A stretch of 64,000 nt of DNA from Hyphomicrobium_B sp001006785 (lineage in GTDB: Bacteria > Pseudomonadota > Alphaproteobacteria > Rhizobiales > Hyphomicrobiaceae), in NCBI RefSeq assembly GCF_001006785.1, contig NZ_CDHO01000001.1, forward strand, positions 558,001 to 622,000, written 5' to 3'. Both the position numbers and the translations under genes were made by a program. Of the stretch, positions 9,601 to 18,921 are shown piece after piece; positions within the stretch are counted from its first letter, which is position 1, and every line of letters begins with the position of its first letter. The notes under the pieces were generated by a model. It was not told the DNA's origin, did no database searches, and saw only the letters and a list, made by a program, of their open reading frames with translations.

Positions 9601-12013
9601 CGGCTTCATACGTCCACGAGCCGTCGCGGCGATACCACTGCCAATTGGTGTCGAGACGCGTCAGCGTCCACGTCAGATTGTCGGTCGCTTCGGGTTTGTT
9701 GTCGGCTCCGAGCAGGACGACGTCGAAGCCCGCGTTCTGATCTTCCGGAGCTGTGAAATTCTCGAACAACGGCTTGATGCCGACGCGCTCGAGCTTCAGG
9801 TCGACGGGCAGCGTCAGGTTACGTTCGATTGTGCGTCCGCCAGCCTCGCGCAGCTTGACGCTGATGGCGGCTTCGAGCGGCTTCGGCGTGCGCGGCAATT
9901 GCGGGAGCGTGATGGCGATTGCGGCTTTGCCGTCGTTGTCCATCGCGAGATTGGACGGCAGCGCCTGGCGCACCGGATTGACCGACTCGTCTGCCTGTCC
10001 GAAGACGTAGCCAGCGAAGCCTGCCACATCCTTGTTCGAAGGCTTCACGACGACTTCGCCTTCAAGGCCGAGGCCTGCGGCAGGCGGGCCGTAGAGATAA
10101 TGGCCGTCGGCGCTGATCGTCTGGTTTTCGTCGGGCGTCAGCGCGGGCACGTTGGCCGAGAGCTTCATGTCGAGGCGTTCCGGCACGAAGTCTTCGACGA
10201 GGAAGGCGCGTTCCGCAATCGCGGGCGCTTTCGGATCGGTATGCAGCCAGAGCCGCCACGTGCCGCTCATCGCGGTCTTGGCGAGTTGAAGCGTGAAGTC
10301 GCGGCCGCCGAGGCCCTGATTGTTCATCACCGTGCGCGATTGCTCGACGCCGTCGGGACGCGTGACGATGAGCGTGGTCGGAACCACCGACGCCTTGCCG
10401 AACTGATCGCGGACCAGAGCGGTGATGTTCACCTCTTCGCCGCCACGATAGACGCCGCGTTCCGTGTACATGAAGGCATCGACGGGGCCTGCCGGATCGC
10501 GGCCCTTGACGCCGCGATCGGAGAGATCGAACGCGTTGAGCGTGAGATCGAGGAAGGCATATTCGCCGATGCCCTGCATCGCGACGAGAATGGCGGGCGC
10601 TGCGCCACCTTCGCCTTTGGTCAGCGCGGCGTCGAATTTTGCGTGTCCGAATTCGTCGGTCGTTGCGGTCGCGAGCACTTCATTGTTGCGGGCGACGAGT
10701 TTGACCTGGCTTCCGAGAATGGCTGTCGCGTCGCCGAGTGAGCGCACGAAAGCGTGGATGCCGTCGCTGCCGGTGAACGCGGTCAGGCCGAGGTCGGAGA
10801 CGATGAACCACTGCGTCGCGCGTTCGTAGCTTTCGTTCTTCGACTTTTCCGTCGGCGTTGCGACCATGACGTAGACGCCCGGCTCCAGGCGGCCGGTCGC
10901 GTCGGTGACGGGAACTGCGGTCGTCACCTCTTCATTGAGCTTCGCGGCGATATCCATCGTGCCGGTGTAGACTTTGATGCCGGTGCGATCGCGAATGTTG
11001 TCGACGTCGTAGCTCGAAAGCTGGCGCTGCATATCGCCCGACTGCAATGTCGCTGCGAGCGCGCGATCGCCGAGGCGGAAGACCTCGACATTGATCTTGT
11101 TGGTGTTGGTCGTAACGACGGGAATGCCCTGCTGTCCGCGAGCGGGGAGAACATAGGCTTTGCCGCCGAAGCGCACGAAGGGTGAGCGATCGGGGACATA
11201 CACGGCGATGTCGGATGTCTTGAGCAGGTTTTCGCCGACGTTCGAGGGAAGTCCGGCGCGGATCTGTACGACGTAACGCTCGCCGTGCTTCAGGCCTTCG
11301 ACGCAAAGCTGGCGCGCGTCCTGGACGAGATTCTGCGGGTCCTTGCCGTTGACGGAAATGAATTTCGCGACATCCGTCTGCGTGCGGCTCAGCTTTTCGG
11401 AAAATTCGAGGCAGAGGCGCGGCGGCGTCGCTTCGTTATCCGTCTTGTAGTCGGTCATGCGGAAGCCGTACTGGCTCCGCAGCTTGTCGTAGGCTTCGCG
11501 CGTCGTCTGGTCATCGGCGAGATCGAGGCTGAATTTCAGCGCGTCGATCGCGGGGCGCCAATAGGAGCGGCGCTCGAGCGTCTGGCCGAGGACGTAAAGC
11601 GCGTGCGCTTTATCCGGCGTTGCGCTGGCAAGCTGATAGCCGCGATAGGCGGCGCCGGATGCGTAAATCGGAAGATCGTAGCGTTCGCTGCCGGAATTCG
11701 GATCGGGCTTGATCGCGATCAGCGATTCCGCGAGACGCGTCCAAGTGGCCCAGTCCTTGTCGTTCGCGACGACGGCCGCCGCGAGGCTGCGGGAGGCGGC
11801 GCGGGGATCGGAGGCGAAGACTTTGTCGGCGTCGGCTTTCAGGACGGCCGCAGGTTTGCCGTCTGGTTTCCAGTTCGTCTTCAGGAAGGTTTCGTAGCGC
11901 TTCGCGTCAGCGGCGACGCCCTGGTGCAAGAAAACCTTGTCGGCGGCGAGTGCGCCGGTGACTGTCGCCAGCAGGAGCGTGGAGACCAGTGCGAGGCGCG
12001 CGAAGAAAAACAT
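6668..12013 (-). CDS. Bacterial alpha-2-macroglobulin (YfhM type) with intact thioester motif
   Basis: 1,781 residues from the ATG that opens a cleavable signal peptide (MFFFARLALVSTLLLATV, cleavage near ALAADK); AGGA lies upstream. The frame extends 44 codons further, but that stretch is not signal-like. The product carries MG-type beta domains, a linker rich in Gly/Ala, and the thioester motif CAEQ at Cys1292-Gln1295 (context YPYGCAEQTVSR), followed by an alpha-helical toroid-like region. Bacterial alpha-2-macroglobulins are periplasmic protease traps. Pairing with PBP1C is the established arrangement, thought to protect the cell and repair the wall after damage. Unlike E. coli YfhM there is no lipobox, so it may be soluble in the periplasm. 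The downstream pbpC start is only a few bases from the stop, implying one transcript. Confidence 0.93.
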   Translation of the reverse strand: MFFFARLALVSTLLLATVTGALAADKVFLHQGVAADAKRYETFLKTNWKPDGKPAAVLKADADKVFASDPRAASRSLAAAVVANDKDWATWTRLAESLIAIKPDPNSGSERYDLPIYASGAAYRGYQLASATPDKAHALYVLGQTLERRSYWRPAIDALKFSLDLADDQTTREAYDKLRSQYGFRMTDYKTDNEATPPRLCLEFSEKLSRTQTDVAKFISVNGKDPQNLVQDARQLCVEGLKHGERYVVQIRAGLPSNVGENLLKTSDIAVYVPDRSPFVRFGGKAYVLPARGQQGIPVVTTNTNKINVEVFRLGDRALAATLQSGDMQRQLSSYDVDNIRDRTGIKVYTGTMDIAAKLNEEVTTAVPVTDATGRLEPGVYVMVATPTEKSKNESYERATQWFIVSDLGLTAFTGSDGIHAFVRSLGDATAILGSQVKLVARNNEVLATATTDEFGHAKFDAALTKGEGGAAPAILVAMQGIGEYAFLDLTLNAFDLSDRGVKGRDPAGPVDAFMYTERGVYRGGEEVNITALVRDQFGKASVVPTTLIVTRPDGVEQSRTVMNNQGLGGRDFTLQLAKTAMSGTWRLWLHTDPKAPAIAERAFLVEDFVPERLDMKLSANVPALTPDENQTISADGHYLYGPPAAGLGLEGEVVVKPSNKDVAGFAGYVFGQADESVNPVRQALPSNLAMDNDGKAAIAITLPQLPRTPKPLEAAISVKLREAGGRTIERNLTLPVDLKLERVGIKPLFENFTAPEDQNAGFDVVLLGADNKPEATDNLTWTLTRLDTNWQWYRRDGSWTYEAVTVKRKIGSGPLTIAADTPARISQAIGWGRYRLDVASNDPNGPASSVVFNAGWYTSGDTVDSPEQLDVALDKDSYKSGDTAKLRIATKLGGKALITVLGTGLHLLKEVDVEKGGGEVDVPVSDTWGPGAYVTALLYRPMDETEKRMPSRAIGIKWLPVDQSARQLKVAVTLPDKVKSGSKIDVPLKIEGLTPGEDARVAVAAVDLGILNLTRYETPAPEKWFNQQQKLSFEIRDFYGRLIDGMRADRGKLRSGGDAGGPAMQGNPTVETVVSLYSGIVRVQEDGTANVSFELPDFNGTVRVMAVAWSDDKVGHGSGDLIVRDPVALTVAVPRFMTLGDEVKLGFDLHNVDGPNAPYKLTLSKKHGDDSNETLTSITDKSVDLKTGERKMQRIAFKPEDLGRLTLKAVVTGPNDIAVKREMTFEVLPPAGDIKRTTISSLKPGGKLNISSDVVYDLIPSRTRINLSVGPAARFDVPTLLTQLDRYPYGCAEQTVSRAMPLVVANALAAQVGIAEDKALKERVQTAVARVFEMQDSTGAFGVWGPSNTDLWLTAYVTDFLTRAKEANYDMPREGFNRALDRLQNFIAYASDFEKGGEDRAYALYVLARNGRAPIGDLRYYADTRIDRFSTPLAKAQIGAALAMMGDKERAERAFSAALAMMPDVTPDFGYRSDYGSTLRDGAALVALAAETGVAKAEQPKLASVIAKAYETRSYTSTQEQAWLLLAAKALNDEVKAASLSIDGKPSSGPVLRALTPAELKDGALTITNDGDAAVDAVISVIGAALTPEPAVSKGFQIERQAYTLDGKPVDLASLKGGKAGVKQNDRFVITVKVTSEDEGGRVMVVDRLPAGFEIENPHLVESGSIAGLSWLKSTASPEHTEFRDDRFVAAFNFANVRTTTEENSSVEGDAPETPSDGTVATPEDPAQKKAPPVSATLAYIVRAVSPGTFVHPAATVEDMYRPERYARTAAGTLTVSAKE

Positions 12014-12327
12014 GGGATGCCATCCTGTAAAGCGTGACGGTGCGCGGGGACACCTGAGCTTAGCCCGGGCGGAGTATCGTTCCGGAGTGAGCAAGCCGAA
12101 AGCCCAACAAGAGCCAACGGCCGAAGCGGGGCGGTAATTTGCCAATTGCCGATGCTTGCGCGTTCTTGCGGCTTTTTTTCTGACGAGAGCGCAGATCGTC
12201 CCCGGATTTTATCAGACGCGTGGCGAGCGGGGATGATTTCGGCGCACAAATCCGATGGCCGCGAGGGAATTAACCCTGTCGCGGCCAGTCAGGTCGGATT
12301 TTCAGAGTGTGTGGTTCGCGCCGGGAA
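12014..12327. other. Intergenic region upstream of the alpha-2-macroglobulin/pbpC operon
   Basis: No gene is supported here. It must hold the promoter of the macroglobulin-pbpC operon, since the upstream gene on the same strand ends at 12328. I found no convincing EcfG, RpoH or CtrA motif in it. Confidence 0.5.
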
Positions 12328-12897
12328 TTATTGGCGGTGCGACCACGGAAAGCCGGACGCGTTTCCGGTCGCGATCATTTCCGGGGCGAGAGCAGCGCCC
12401 TTCAACGGCATCAGCGTCTTGGCGCGCGACCAGAGGTTCTCGAACGAAACGGCGGCGCACTTGCGCGCGACGGGGTCGGCCTTGTGATAGAGTTCGAATG
12501 CGTCGCGCTTGTTCGGGTCGCGGCGCAGGCAGTCGCCGATCCAGACATGCGTGCGGCCGACGACGAGCTGCTCGTGAGAGGCGCCAAAGCGCGGATCAGT
12601 CAGAAGGCGGAATTCGATACCGGCGTTGTCGCGCAGCGACGGCAGCGTCGCGTCTTCGATGCGCGTGTCGGCGAGGATCACTCTGATATCGAGCGGAAGG
12701 AGCGGGAGTTCAGCGAGCGCTGCGCTGAGCGCGCGCGCTGCAGGGCTGTCGACGCTGCGGACGAGCATCGAAATGCTGCCGTTGCCGCCGGGGCCTTCGG
12801 CCAGAGCCGTGAGGCTTTCGACGATAAAATCCTTGAGCCGCGTTTCCTTATCCGTTCGAGACATTGTCATGAGCCGCGAAGGTGAAGAAATGCGCAT
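12328..12897 (-). CDS. Conserved-looking hypothetical protein, 189 residues
   Basis: The start has AGGA 8 bases upstream; ATGs 9 and 11 codons in are less well served. The protein has an N-terminal helical segment (ETRLKDFIVESLTALAEG), then alternating hydrophobic strands (SISMLVRSVDS, IRVILADTRI, IEFRLLTDPR, EQLVVGRTHVWIGD) suggestive of an alpha/beta fold. No membrane segment or signal is visible. No family is recognised. It stands alone between the alpha-2-macroglobulin operon and the membrane protein that ends at 13055. Confidence 0.7.
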   Translation of the reverse strand: MRISSPSRLMTMSRTDKETRLKDFIVESLTALAEGPGGNGSISMLVRSVDSPAARALSAALAELPLLPLDIRVILADTRIEDATLPSLRDNAGIEFRLLTDPRFGASHEQLVVGRTHVWIGDCLRRDPNKRDAFELYHKADPVARKCAAVSFENLWSRAKTLMPLKGAALAPEMIATGNASGFPWSHRQ

Positions 12898-13054
12898 TTG
12901 TAAGTCCTATCGTCAGCCCAAACTGGTCGCCGGGGAAGCAGCACCCTGGCTTGCCTCGGCTGCCCCATTAAGCCGAGAAGAATGTTAAACAAGCGTTGCG
13001 ACACGGTTCGATTTATGGCGAACGGCCTTATCTCTTTTTTTGTCCAAGTTTTTT

Positions 13055-15490
13055 TCATTCGGCGGCCGGCGGCGCGATGCGCCTGAACAGGGCTTCGTCG
13101 GACGCGGAAAGCGGCTCTTGATCCGCAGGCGTTTGATCCGGCTCCCAAAAAAGCAGATCGTCGGTGGCCGGTGTCAGTGCGTCGAGATGGCCGGCATCGC
13201 TCTGGGCGCCGGTTTGGTGGGCGGCAGATTTCGCGAGCGCGTCGCGCAAGGATGACGGAACGACGGCCTCGCTGACCGGCACCGTGAAGGTGGCGGTTTC
13301 GCGCTTCAGCGTGACGCTGGCGAGCGGCTCGGATAGCACGGCGTTCAAGCGCTCGTCGGCCGATCTGTGGCGGTGCTCGGAGCGGGGGATCGGGATAATG
13401 GTCGCCAGCTGCGGATCAGCGGACGGCGGCGTTGCGGCCGCGTTGCTATTGGCGGCTTTGACAGAGATTTCGGCTTCATGAAGCGGCGGCGGCGGCGGCG
13501 GCGGATGGCGCATGCGCTGAGCGTGCGGCGCGGTGAAGACGGGCGAAGATCGGCCGGATTCCGCATCCGGGCGATACGCGGTGGCATAGGGACCGAACCG
13601 TTTCTCATGCTCGGGATCGATGGCCACGCTGGCGGGGCGCGGCGGCGCCGGCCGGATCTTCGGCTCGAACGAGAGCGTCGGCTCTGCGGGCTCGTTCGCA
13701 GGCTTCAAAGCTCCAATGTCGAGCGTCGGCGGCGTCGTGTGCGGCTCGTCGTTTTCGTCGTTCTCGATTGCATCGTCGGGGTATTGGGCGCGCCGGGCTT
13801 CAGCGCGTTTGGCCGCGCCCATCACCGCGCCGAGGATGATGTCCGACCAGGCGCCGTTCGCAAACTTATAGACGCGGAAGGATTCCGAGGTGGCAAACTT
13901 CGAGCCCTGACGCGCCAGCCGCCTTTGAATGCTCGCGCGCGTCGGTAGCAGCGTGCGCTTGAAGATTTTCTCGCGCTCGAAGCTCGCGAACAGGTTCGCA
14001 AGAAGCTGAGCTTCGACGCGAAGGTTTTCGCGTTCAGTCGGACTGAGACGGGGCGGCGCGTCGAGCGGCACCGCGACGTAGTAGTCGCCGTTCATGTCGA
14101 AGACGACGTGGCGGAACAGTTCGAAATTCTCGCGGACTTGTTTGTCGCGATGGATGTCGTTGAAGCGCGACAGGATTTCGATGACCGGTCCGCGCTCGGC
14201 GGCTTTCATTTTTGGCACCAGGCCGTCGAGGCGGTTGCCCGGACGCTGGCCCATCGACACGAGAAACAAACACAGATCGACGAACAGCGCGACTGCGAGC
14301 GGAACGTAGTCGCGTTTCGAAAGGCCGGACGCTTCGTCTGAACGCAGGGCGCGGACCGAAGCCTCGGTCGGGTTCTCGACCGACTGGATGGCTTTTTTCT
14401 GCAACTCGCGAAGCTCGTCGGCGGACGGCGGCATCTTGAACGCCAAGAGGCCGTAGAACGTCGCCGTCAAACGGCGAAACGCTTCGATCGTCGCTTCGGA
14501 GCCTTCGACGGCCGCGATTTCCGGCTTCTGCAATTCGGGAAGCTGATCGATGGCCTTGACGACGCCATGCAGCGCCATTTGCAGTTGCGGATCGGGGCAG
14601 GAGACGGCGGCCTTGCCGTCACCGAAGGTCGTGCGATCGGCGCGGTCGGCGAGATCGGAGCGGATCTGGCGGAGCTGCGGGTCGGTGCGGAAGGCGTTGA
14701 AGCCCGTCACCGTGAGATCGAGCTTGCGGCCGAGCGCGCGCATGAACTCGTTGCGCGTGCCTGTTTTGGCATCGAACGTCGAGGCATCGGCGGAAACGAC
14801 CTTCGCGAGATCGCCGTTCAAGGCGTGCATGTCGGCGTTCACCGCGCCGACGCGGCCTTTCACGAATTCCGATGCGAATGAGAAGCGCTGCGCGTCGTCC
14901 TCGCGCATTTTGCGTCTGGGTCCGTCGCCGGGGCGCGAATTCGGGCATGATGTGCCCTTTGTGCGTTCGAGTTCAGCCTTGTCGGTCGAGACTTGAGTCA
15001 ATTGCGTGAGCGTTGCCTGCAACTGCTCGAGGCGCGTCGAGGCGCCATGCAGCGAATTCTGAACCTGCGAGACGGCGCTTTCGGCCGAGCGCGATGCTTC
15101 TCCGCGGCTTTCGAGAACCTTCCAGTAGAAGCCAAATCCGAATCCTATGGAAATCAGAGACAGGAAAATGTAGCCGCTCGCGTAGAACAGTTTGGTCGTC
15201 AGCGGGTGCGGACGAAAGAGCTGGTCGAGCAGCCAGATGATCATCGTCATCAGCATGGCGACGGAGAAGCCGACGATGATGCGGTGGATCATCGGCAAGT
15301 CGCCCATGTTGGCTTCGATCAGTTCGAGCATGCCGACATAGGTTGCGACCCAGGACAACGCTCCAAGTCCGAAAATCAGGACCATGCGCTTCCAGTCGCG
15401 CGGCGGTTTCGAAGAGGCGTCCTCGCCGTCGTCCACCGCTTCACGCAGCGGGAACGATCCGCGCCGGTGATCTTGTGTCTCCAATTTCAT
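13055..15490 (-). CDS. Large membrane protein with coiled coil and Pro-rich C-terminus, unknown function
   Basis: 811 residues from ATG; a TTG three codons upstream is possible, and neither has a good ribosome binding site. Membrane segments lie near residues 36-57, 68-89 and 101-122. A coiled coil follows (about 130-170), then a conserved-looking motif KGTSCPNSRPGDGPRRKMRE, a long helical region, and a fourth membrane segment (YVPLAVALFVDLCLFLVSMG) near the middle. The second half is cytoplasmic-looking, with a possible winged-helix-like stretch, and ends in about 200 residues of Pro/Ala-rich low complexity. It is downstream of, and on the same strand as, the atypical PBP gene (gap 140 bases), which suggests an envelope role. 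I do not recognise the family. Confidence 0.75.
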   Translation of the reverse strand: MKLETQDHRRGSFPLREAVDDGEDASSKPPRDWKRMVLIFGLGALSWVATYVGMLELIEANMGDLPMIHRIIVGFSVAMLMTMIIWLLDQLFRPHPLTTKLFYASGYIFLSLISIGFGFGFYWKVLESRGEASRSAESAVSQVQNSLHGASTRLEQLQATLTQLTQVSTDKAELERTKGTSCPNSRPGDGPRRKMREDDAQRFSFASEFVKGRVGAVNADMHALNGDLAKVVSADASTFDAKTGTRNEFMRALGRKLDLTVTGFNAFRTDPQLRQIRSDLADRADRTTFGDGKAAVSCPDPQLQMALHGVVKAIDQLPELQKPEIAAVEGSEATIEAFRRLTATFYGLLAFKMPPSADELRELQKKAIQSVENPTEASVRALRSDEASGLSKRDYVPLAVALFVDLCLFLVSMGQRPGNRLDGLVPKMKAAERGPVIEILSRFNDIHRDKQVRENFELFRHVVFDMNGDYYVAVPLDAPPRLSPTERENLRVEAQLLANLFASFEREKIFKRTLLPTRASIQRRLARQGSKFATSESFRVYKFANGAWSDIILGAVMGAAKRAEARRAQYPDDAIENDENDEPHTTPPTLDIGALKPANEPAEPTLSFEPKIRPAPPRPASVAIDPEHEKRFGPYATAYRPDAESGRSSPVFTAPHAQRMRHPPPPPPPLHEAEISVKAANSNAAATPPSADPQLATIIPIPRSEHRHRSADERLNAVLSEPLASVTLKRETATFTVPVSEAVVPSSLRDALAKSAAHQTGAQSDAGHLDALTPATDDLLFWEPDQTPADQEPLSASDEALFRRIAPPAAE

Positions 15491-15630
15491 TGCCGCCAAC
15501 CCGCATTTGGTGCAGCCGGCACACTCAGCCGCCAGTCCGCGTTTTTGATGTTGGAACTGCGGCTGACGGGTGTCGAAGTGCTGGCGGATTTGTTTCCGTC
15601 ATTCACAGGACGCGAACGGCGCAGGCGCGC

Positions 15631-18150
15631 TCAGTTCGACGTCAGCGTGCGAAGCTGTTCGTCGGACGGCGAGCGTTCGAGCGCTTTGCTGGCAAATACT
15701 TTCGAGCTTGCGGCCGGTGGCGCTGCCTTCGAAATGCGCGGCGCGGATTTGACTCGCGGCGGCGGCAGCAGATCGCGTCGCGGGTTCGCCTTCGCGTGAT
15801 CGGCAAGGTCGCCGAGCAGGACTTCGAGCAACGGCGCGGCGACCTGGGCGGCGTGCAGATCGTGCGCCCAAGGCTGCGACGCATTCCCGGTGCCGACGAG
15901 AACGACATAGGAATAGGCGGCGCCGTTCGCGAACTGCAGGCCGCCGCTCGCCCAGGCGTCGACGGTCGCGTTCGGATCGAGCGTGACGGAGGTCCCGGTC
16001 TTGGCGAAATGCAGGCGCAAGTCACCGCGCCGCCGGGCGCACCACTTCGCGATGCTTTTCAGCGTGCCGTAGGACTTGCCACCTGTCTCGTAGCAGAGCG
16101 GGGCTTCGAGCAACGTCCGGATCAACCCTGTCCCGCGCGGCCGGATCAAAGATTTTGGAATGACGGCCGGGCGTGCTTCGGCCGCGATGCCGCCGCCGTT
16201 CTGGCCTTTCTGCGTGTAGTCGTAGGTCTTGATCATCGTCGGCGGACGCATCGGCCGGTCGCTCCTGCCGATCAAGGAAGCCAGCACCACGCTCGACATG
16301 AAATGCACGCGGCGCGGGGCACCGGCGATCTGGCCGAGGACGACGGCAGTCGACGGCGGCGTTCCGCCCGTTGCGGCAGCGGGCGGCATCGTGAAGCCGA
16401 AGCCATCGATCAGCCGCCGGATCGGCGCTTGTCCGAGTGCAGCGCCGCGATTGATCAGCGGCGCGTTGAGCGAGCAGGCGAACGCGACGATCGCCTTGCG
16501 GTTCTGCTGGCTGGTGCCTCTGGCACAGGTGTCGAGGCCTTGCGCCGGAGCGGCCGGATCGGAATAGGGACTTTCGCCCGTGTCGCGGCCCTGGTTGGCG
16601 AGCGCGATGGCGAGCAGCATTTTGCCGGTTGAGGCGACCTGACGGCTTTCGGACGCGGGATCGTAGACGCCATCGGACGAGCGGCGCGCGGGCAGCGAAC
16701 CGAAGTAAGCAGCGGTCTCGCCGGTCTCGTAATAGCGCACGATGCGGCCCTCGGCGTCGGCCGCCACGACGATCACATTCGGCAACGTCTTGTCGGCGGC
16801 GACCTTCTTCGGATCGAGCGTGAATGCGGCGTTGATGCGTGATGCCCATTCGGTGTTGAGCGCCGTCAGCTTGGCATCGAGCTTTTCGCGGAATGCGAGG
16901 TTCTCGCCGATGTCGAATGTCGTCGTGACGCCGCGTACGTAGTCGCGCCAGCCGAAGCCGTAGCTCTGCTTCATCTCCTCGCGGATGCCGAAGCGGGCTG
17001 CAGGGAGCAGCAGGTTGGCACGGATCATCGGGTTGGCTTCTGCGCGCTTCACCTGGTCGGGGACGAAGCGTTCGAGCGCCGCCTCGAGCTTCGGCTTCAC
17101 TTTCGGATCTGGCGGGCCGCCTGCGAGCGCCATCAGCTCGAAGACGACTTTGCGCTGCTCGGCTTCATCGGTGATGAGCTTTTCGGCGCAGGTGCGGGCG
17201 CGAACTTCGGTGATGTAGCGCCAGCGGTCGAGGCGCACCGCGTTCAGGCGGTCGTTGCCTTGGAGCAGAATGATCGGCTTGTTGACGGCGGACGCGAGCA
17301 CGAACTGCTCGGCGGTCGAAAGGTCTTTCGCTTCCTTGCCGAAGACGACCTGGCTGGTGACTTCGACGCCGTGCAGCGGCTGGCCGCCGGTTCGCTGCGC
17401 CAGCCAGATGTGGTTCGCGGCCCACTGTTTCAGCAGCGTATCGTCGCCGTTGCGCGTGAGCTCGCGATAGATGACGGGCGCGAGCCACCATTCGCCGAGC
17501 TTGCGGCGGAGTTTGGTGATGCCGCCCTCGCCTGCGTGGGGCGGCGTTTTATAGATGACGCGTGCGAACTGCATCGGCAGCGTCGAACCGCCGACACCCA
17601 ACATCGGACGCCCCGCGCTAATCGAATGCGTGATCGTCGTGACGGGGATTTTCAGGACGCCGATGAGATCGATGCCGAATGGGTTGAGCGCGCCGCCGAG
17701 GTAGCGGTCTTCATGATACGTCAGGCATCGCCAGTACTGCTCGGGGACGTCGCGCACGGGAATGGATTTGTGATCGGGACTGGCAACGTAATTGCCGAGT
17801 TCGATGTCGCTGTCGGTGTAGTTGACGTCGCGCAGGCTATCGAGGCGGGGGTCGAAGGTGCCGACGAAGTTGCCTTTGGGATCGTAGATGGCTGTCGCGA
17901 GCCAGCGCTCGGCGTCATAGCCAAGCTTTTCGTGCAGTGTGAGATCGCCGATGTAGCCGCGGATCGGGGCCGCGATGTAGACGAGCACGAGCGCGAAAAG
18001 GACATAGAGCGACGTCGCCGTGAAAACGTGGCGGATTGGCCCGAGCTTCGGATTGAACGCGACCGCCGACATCAGGCGGCGCACGACCTGGCGCGGGAGC
18101 CTCAGACAAATCTCGCTGAGCGCCGTGAAAAGGCGAAGAATGGATAGCAT
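15631..18150 (-). CDS. Atypical class A penicillin-binding protein (GT51 plus transpeptidase)
   Basis: 839 residues from ATG; a GTG 15 bases upstream is the alternative. One membrane segment lies at about 45-62. The transglycosylase part keeps the catalytic Glu-Asp (YHEDRY, Glu147) and GGSTLPMQ (187-194) but lacks the usual Phe-x-x-His-x-Gly after the Glu-Asp; the sequence there is YLGGALNPFG. The transpeptidase part has SxxK at Ser507-Lys510 (ASTGKMLLA), an SxN-like ACSLNAPL and FAKTGTS. A C-terminal Pro/Lys-rich tail follows. It probably polymerises and cross-links peptidoglycan, but it diverges strongly from PBP1A, 1B and 1C. Confidence 0.85.
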   Translation of the reverse strand: MLSILRLFTALSEICLRLPRQVVRRLMSAVAFNPKLGPIRHVFTATSLYVLFALVLVYIAAPIRGYIGDLTLHEKLGYDAERWLATAIYDPKGNFVGTFDPRLDSLRDVNYTDSDIELGNYVASPDHKSIPVRDVPEQYWRCLTYHEDRYLGGALNPFGIDLIGVLKIPVTTITHSISAGRPMLGVGGSTLPMQFARVIYKTPPHAGEGGITKLRRKLGEWWLAPVIYRELTRNGDDTLLKQWAANHIWLAQRTGGQPLHGVEVTSQVVFGKEAKDLSTAEQFVLASAVNKPIILLQGNDRLNAVRLDRWRYITEVRARTCAEKLITDEAEQRKVVFELMALAGGPPDPKVKPKLEAALERFVPDQVKRAEANPMIRANLLLPAARFGIREEMKQSYGFGWRDYVRGVTTTFDIGENLAFREKLDAKLTALNTEWASRINAAFTLDPKKVAADKTLPNVIVVAADAEGRIVRYYETGETAAYFGSLPARRSSDGVYDPASESRQVASTGKMLLAIALANQGRDTGESPYSDPAAPAQGLDTCARGTSQQNRKAIVAFACSLNAPLINRGAALGQAPIRRLIDGFGFTMPPAAATGGTPPSTAVVLGQIAGAPRRVHFMSSVVLASLIGRSDRPMRPPTMIKTYDYTQKGQNGGGIAAEARPAVIPKSLIRPRGTGLIRTLLEAPLCYETGGKSYGTLKSIAKWCARRRGDLRLHFAKTGTSVTLDPNATVDAWASGGLQFANGAAYSYVVLVGTGNASQPWAHDLHAAQVAAPLLEVLLGDLADHAKANPRRDLLPPPRVKSAPRISKAAPPAASSKVFASKALERSPSDEQLRTLTSN

Positions 18151-18370
18151 TGCCGCAAGCCGCACTCGCGCCGCGCTGAACGCGGCTGTCGTACGGCCTG
18201 CATAATTGGAGTTTAAGGCGCCAGCTCAACGGGCTCGCGGCGGCATTCACGCCAACTCATGGCATTTGTGCGGCCGTGGACGTCCAAGGCAACTCTCAGG
18301 CCGCGAGTGATGTGGCCGCGAGCGTGCGACGGACGCTTCCGACGGCGAACGCCGGGACTCGACTCCGCGC

Positions 18371-18463
18371 TTAGAAATTGCTGACGAGAATGAAAAGACC
18401 GACGCCGATTGCTGGACCGACTAGAGTCGCAACGACCATCATGACGAAAGGCTTCGCCACCAT
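18371..18463 (-). CDS. Candidate 30-residue single-pass membrane peptide
   Basis: A short frame begins MVAKPFVMMVVATLVGPAIG and ends with VSNF and a TAA stop. Nearly the whole peptide is one hydrophobic helix with a Lys at the N-terminal side, typical of small inner-membrane proteins. GGGG about 10 bases before the ATG is a modest ribosome binding site. It stands alone in a 770-base gap between the atypical PBP and the double ATPase. The function is unknown. Confidence 0.4.
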   Translation of the reverse strand: MVAKPFVMMVVATLVGPAIGVGLFILVSNF

Positions 18464-18921
18464 GACACTTACCCCGCACTGAACTCGAAAGGGTTTACTC
18501 CCAACTGCCTCGGCCATTCACGAAGACCACATCCGACCGGTTTGCCCCCTCGGTCGTCGCGTTCTTTTTTCGCTGAGAGAGGGCCGCCCCCTAACTGCGT
18601 GGCTGACCGCATTCCCACATCGTCAGCCATCCTCATAATATCTCGACGCAGTCTTTGTTGACAGACCCCTGCCTTATTTTGCGGCTCCCGGCTGTATTGA
18701 CGGGCACGCATAACAAAGGTTTCGCAATTTCGCGGATTTGCCTTTCAAGCGGTGTACGGGTCGACAAAAATCTGTTTTGTTTTCAAAGTATTACATTGAG
18801 ATGGTCGGATTGCGGCTGCAAAAGAAGCCACAACTATAGGCAGCGCACTATCACGGAGTATTTCGGGCATTGAAATGCAAATTGAATAGCGTTTGGCCAG
18901 TTCAATTCGGATTTGCAGAAA
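18464..18921. other. Gene-free, relatively AT-rich intergenic stretch
   Basis: I see no supported gene. Near its right end, AATTGAA (18880-18886) and TTCAATT (18901-18907) form an inverted repeat with further partial pairing, just past the stop codon of the ATPase gene. It could act in transcription termination, but there is no clear T-run. Confidence 0.4.

Noticed and set aside
8078..10741. Very long open frame (887 codons) antisense to the alpha-2-macroglobulin gene
   Set aside because: It is a codon-usage shadow of a high-GC gene: Arg/Asp/Val-rich, with no domain or ribosome binding site, while the opposite strand encodes a complete known family.
17260..18147. Long antisense frame over the atypical PBP
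   Set aside because: Shadow frame. The opposite strand carries all expected PBP motifs.
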